Shown: piece after piece, positions 62,432 through 62,566 of the stretch
Layout: each line of letters begins with the position of its first letter
How positions within the stretch are numbered: position 1 is the stretch's first letter
From: Paenibacillus anaericanus
GTDB lineage: Bacteria; Bacillota; Bacilli; Paenibacillales; Paenibacillaceae
DNA length: 62,566 nucleotides
NCBI RefSeq assembly: GCF_003994475.1
Contig: NZ_RZNY01000029.1
Location: 1-62,566, forward strand
Direction: 5' to 3'
Position numbers and translations under genes: made by a program
Notes under the pieces: generated by a model
Databases searched by the model: none
What the model was told of the DNA's origin: nothing
What the model saw: only the letters and a program-made list of their open reading frames with translations

Positions 62432-62566
62432 AATTATTACCACCTAATTAAAATTTACATGACATTCTTATCTTTTGAAAAATAAAAAAATTCACATATG
62501 GTACAAGGTTATTAAATCTAGAATAACCCTCTACGCTATGCGAATTACTTAGGTCTCTATCTCAAT

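Overview
The window looks like chromosomal DNA from a Paenibacillus-type bacterium (low-to-mid GC Bacillota). Supporting signs are strong AAGGAGG-type ribosome binding sites, frequent TTG/GTG starts, S-layer-homology (SLH) surface proteins, YesM/YesN-type two-component systems, CcpA-type cre sites and many intrinsic terminators. No rRNA, tRNA or CRISPR array was seen. All calls come from reading the sequence and recognising families; no database search was run.

Layout. 1-3.1 kb: an MFS efflux pump and a divergent TetR regulator with matching candidate operators, then gene debris: a frameshifted SnoaL-like cyclase, the last codons of guaA with its terminator, and the first ~50 codons of a serine recombinase. 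The last two look like the scar of an integrative element at guaA. 3.1-9.1 kb: an FtsX-type ABC exporter, a two-component system with a likely binding site in front of the ABC genes, and a PPP-type phosphatase. 9.3-12.4 kb: an AraC regulator and a GH36 alpha-galactosidase. 12.8-28.2 kb: a galactan locus in the order ganS-ganP-ganQ-ganA-ganB (importer, GH42, a giant SLH-anchored GH53), divergent from a YesN/YesM pair. 28.3-33.5 kb: a YdjC-type deacetylase with a GPH symporter, a small membrane protein and a chemoreceptor. 34.1-40.8 kb: a three-gene surface operon: cohesin-SLH anchor, triple-CBM/cohesin/dockerin protein, and beta-propeller/cohesin/dockerin protein. 40.9-46.5 kb: an APH-fold kinase and a methyltransferase divergent from a GntR/LacI-type regulator and a GH92 mannosidase, with two matching operator-like sites. 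46.7-47.9 kb: a LysM-M14 peptidase. 48.2-59.2 kb: a GH2 enzyme, AraC regulator, second YesM/YesN pair and an Lpl-type importer. 59.4-62.4 kb: a small ORF, an SLH-anchored PHP-domain protein and a cold-shock protein.

How it fits together. Much of the region is devoted to plant or microbial glycans rich in galactose and mannose. GanB is predicted to cut galactan at the cell surface, the two importers bring in oligosaccharides (both lack an ATPase gene and probably share an MsmX-type one), and GH42, GH36, GH2 and GH92 enzymes without signal peptides finish them in the cytoplasm. Three near-identical cre sites place the gan operon, the cohesin/dockerin operon and the second importer under likely common carbon-catabolite control. 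The most unusual system is the 34-41 kb operon: a compact set of cell-wall-anchored cohesin/dockerin proteins with no recognisable glycoside hydrolase.
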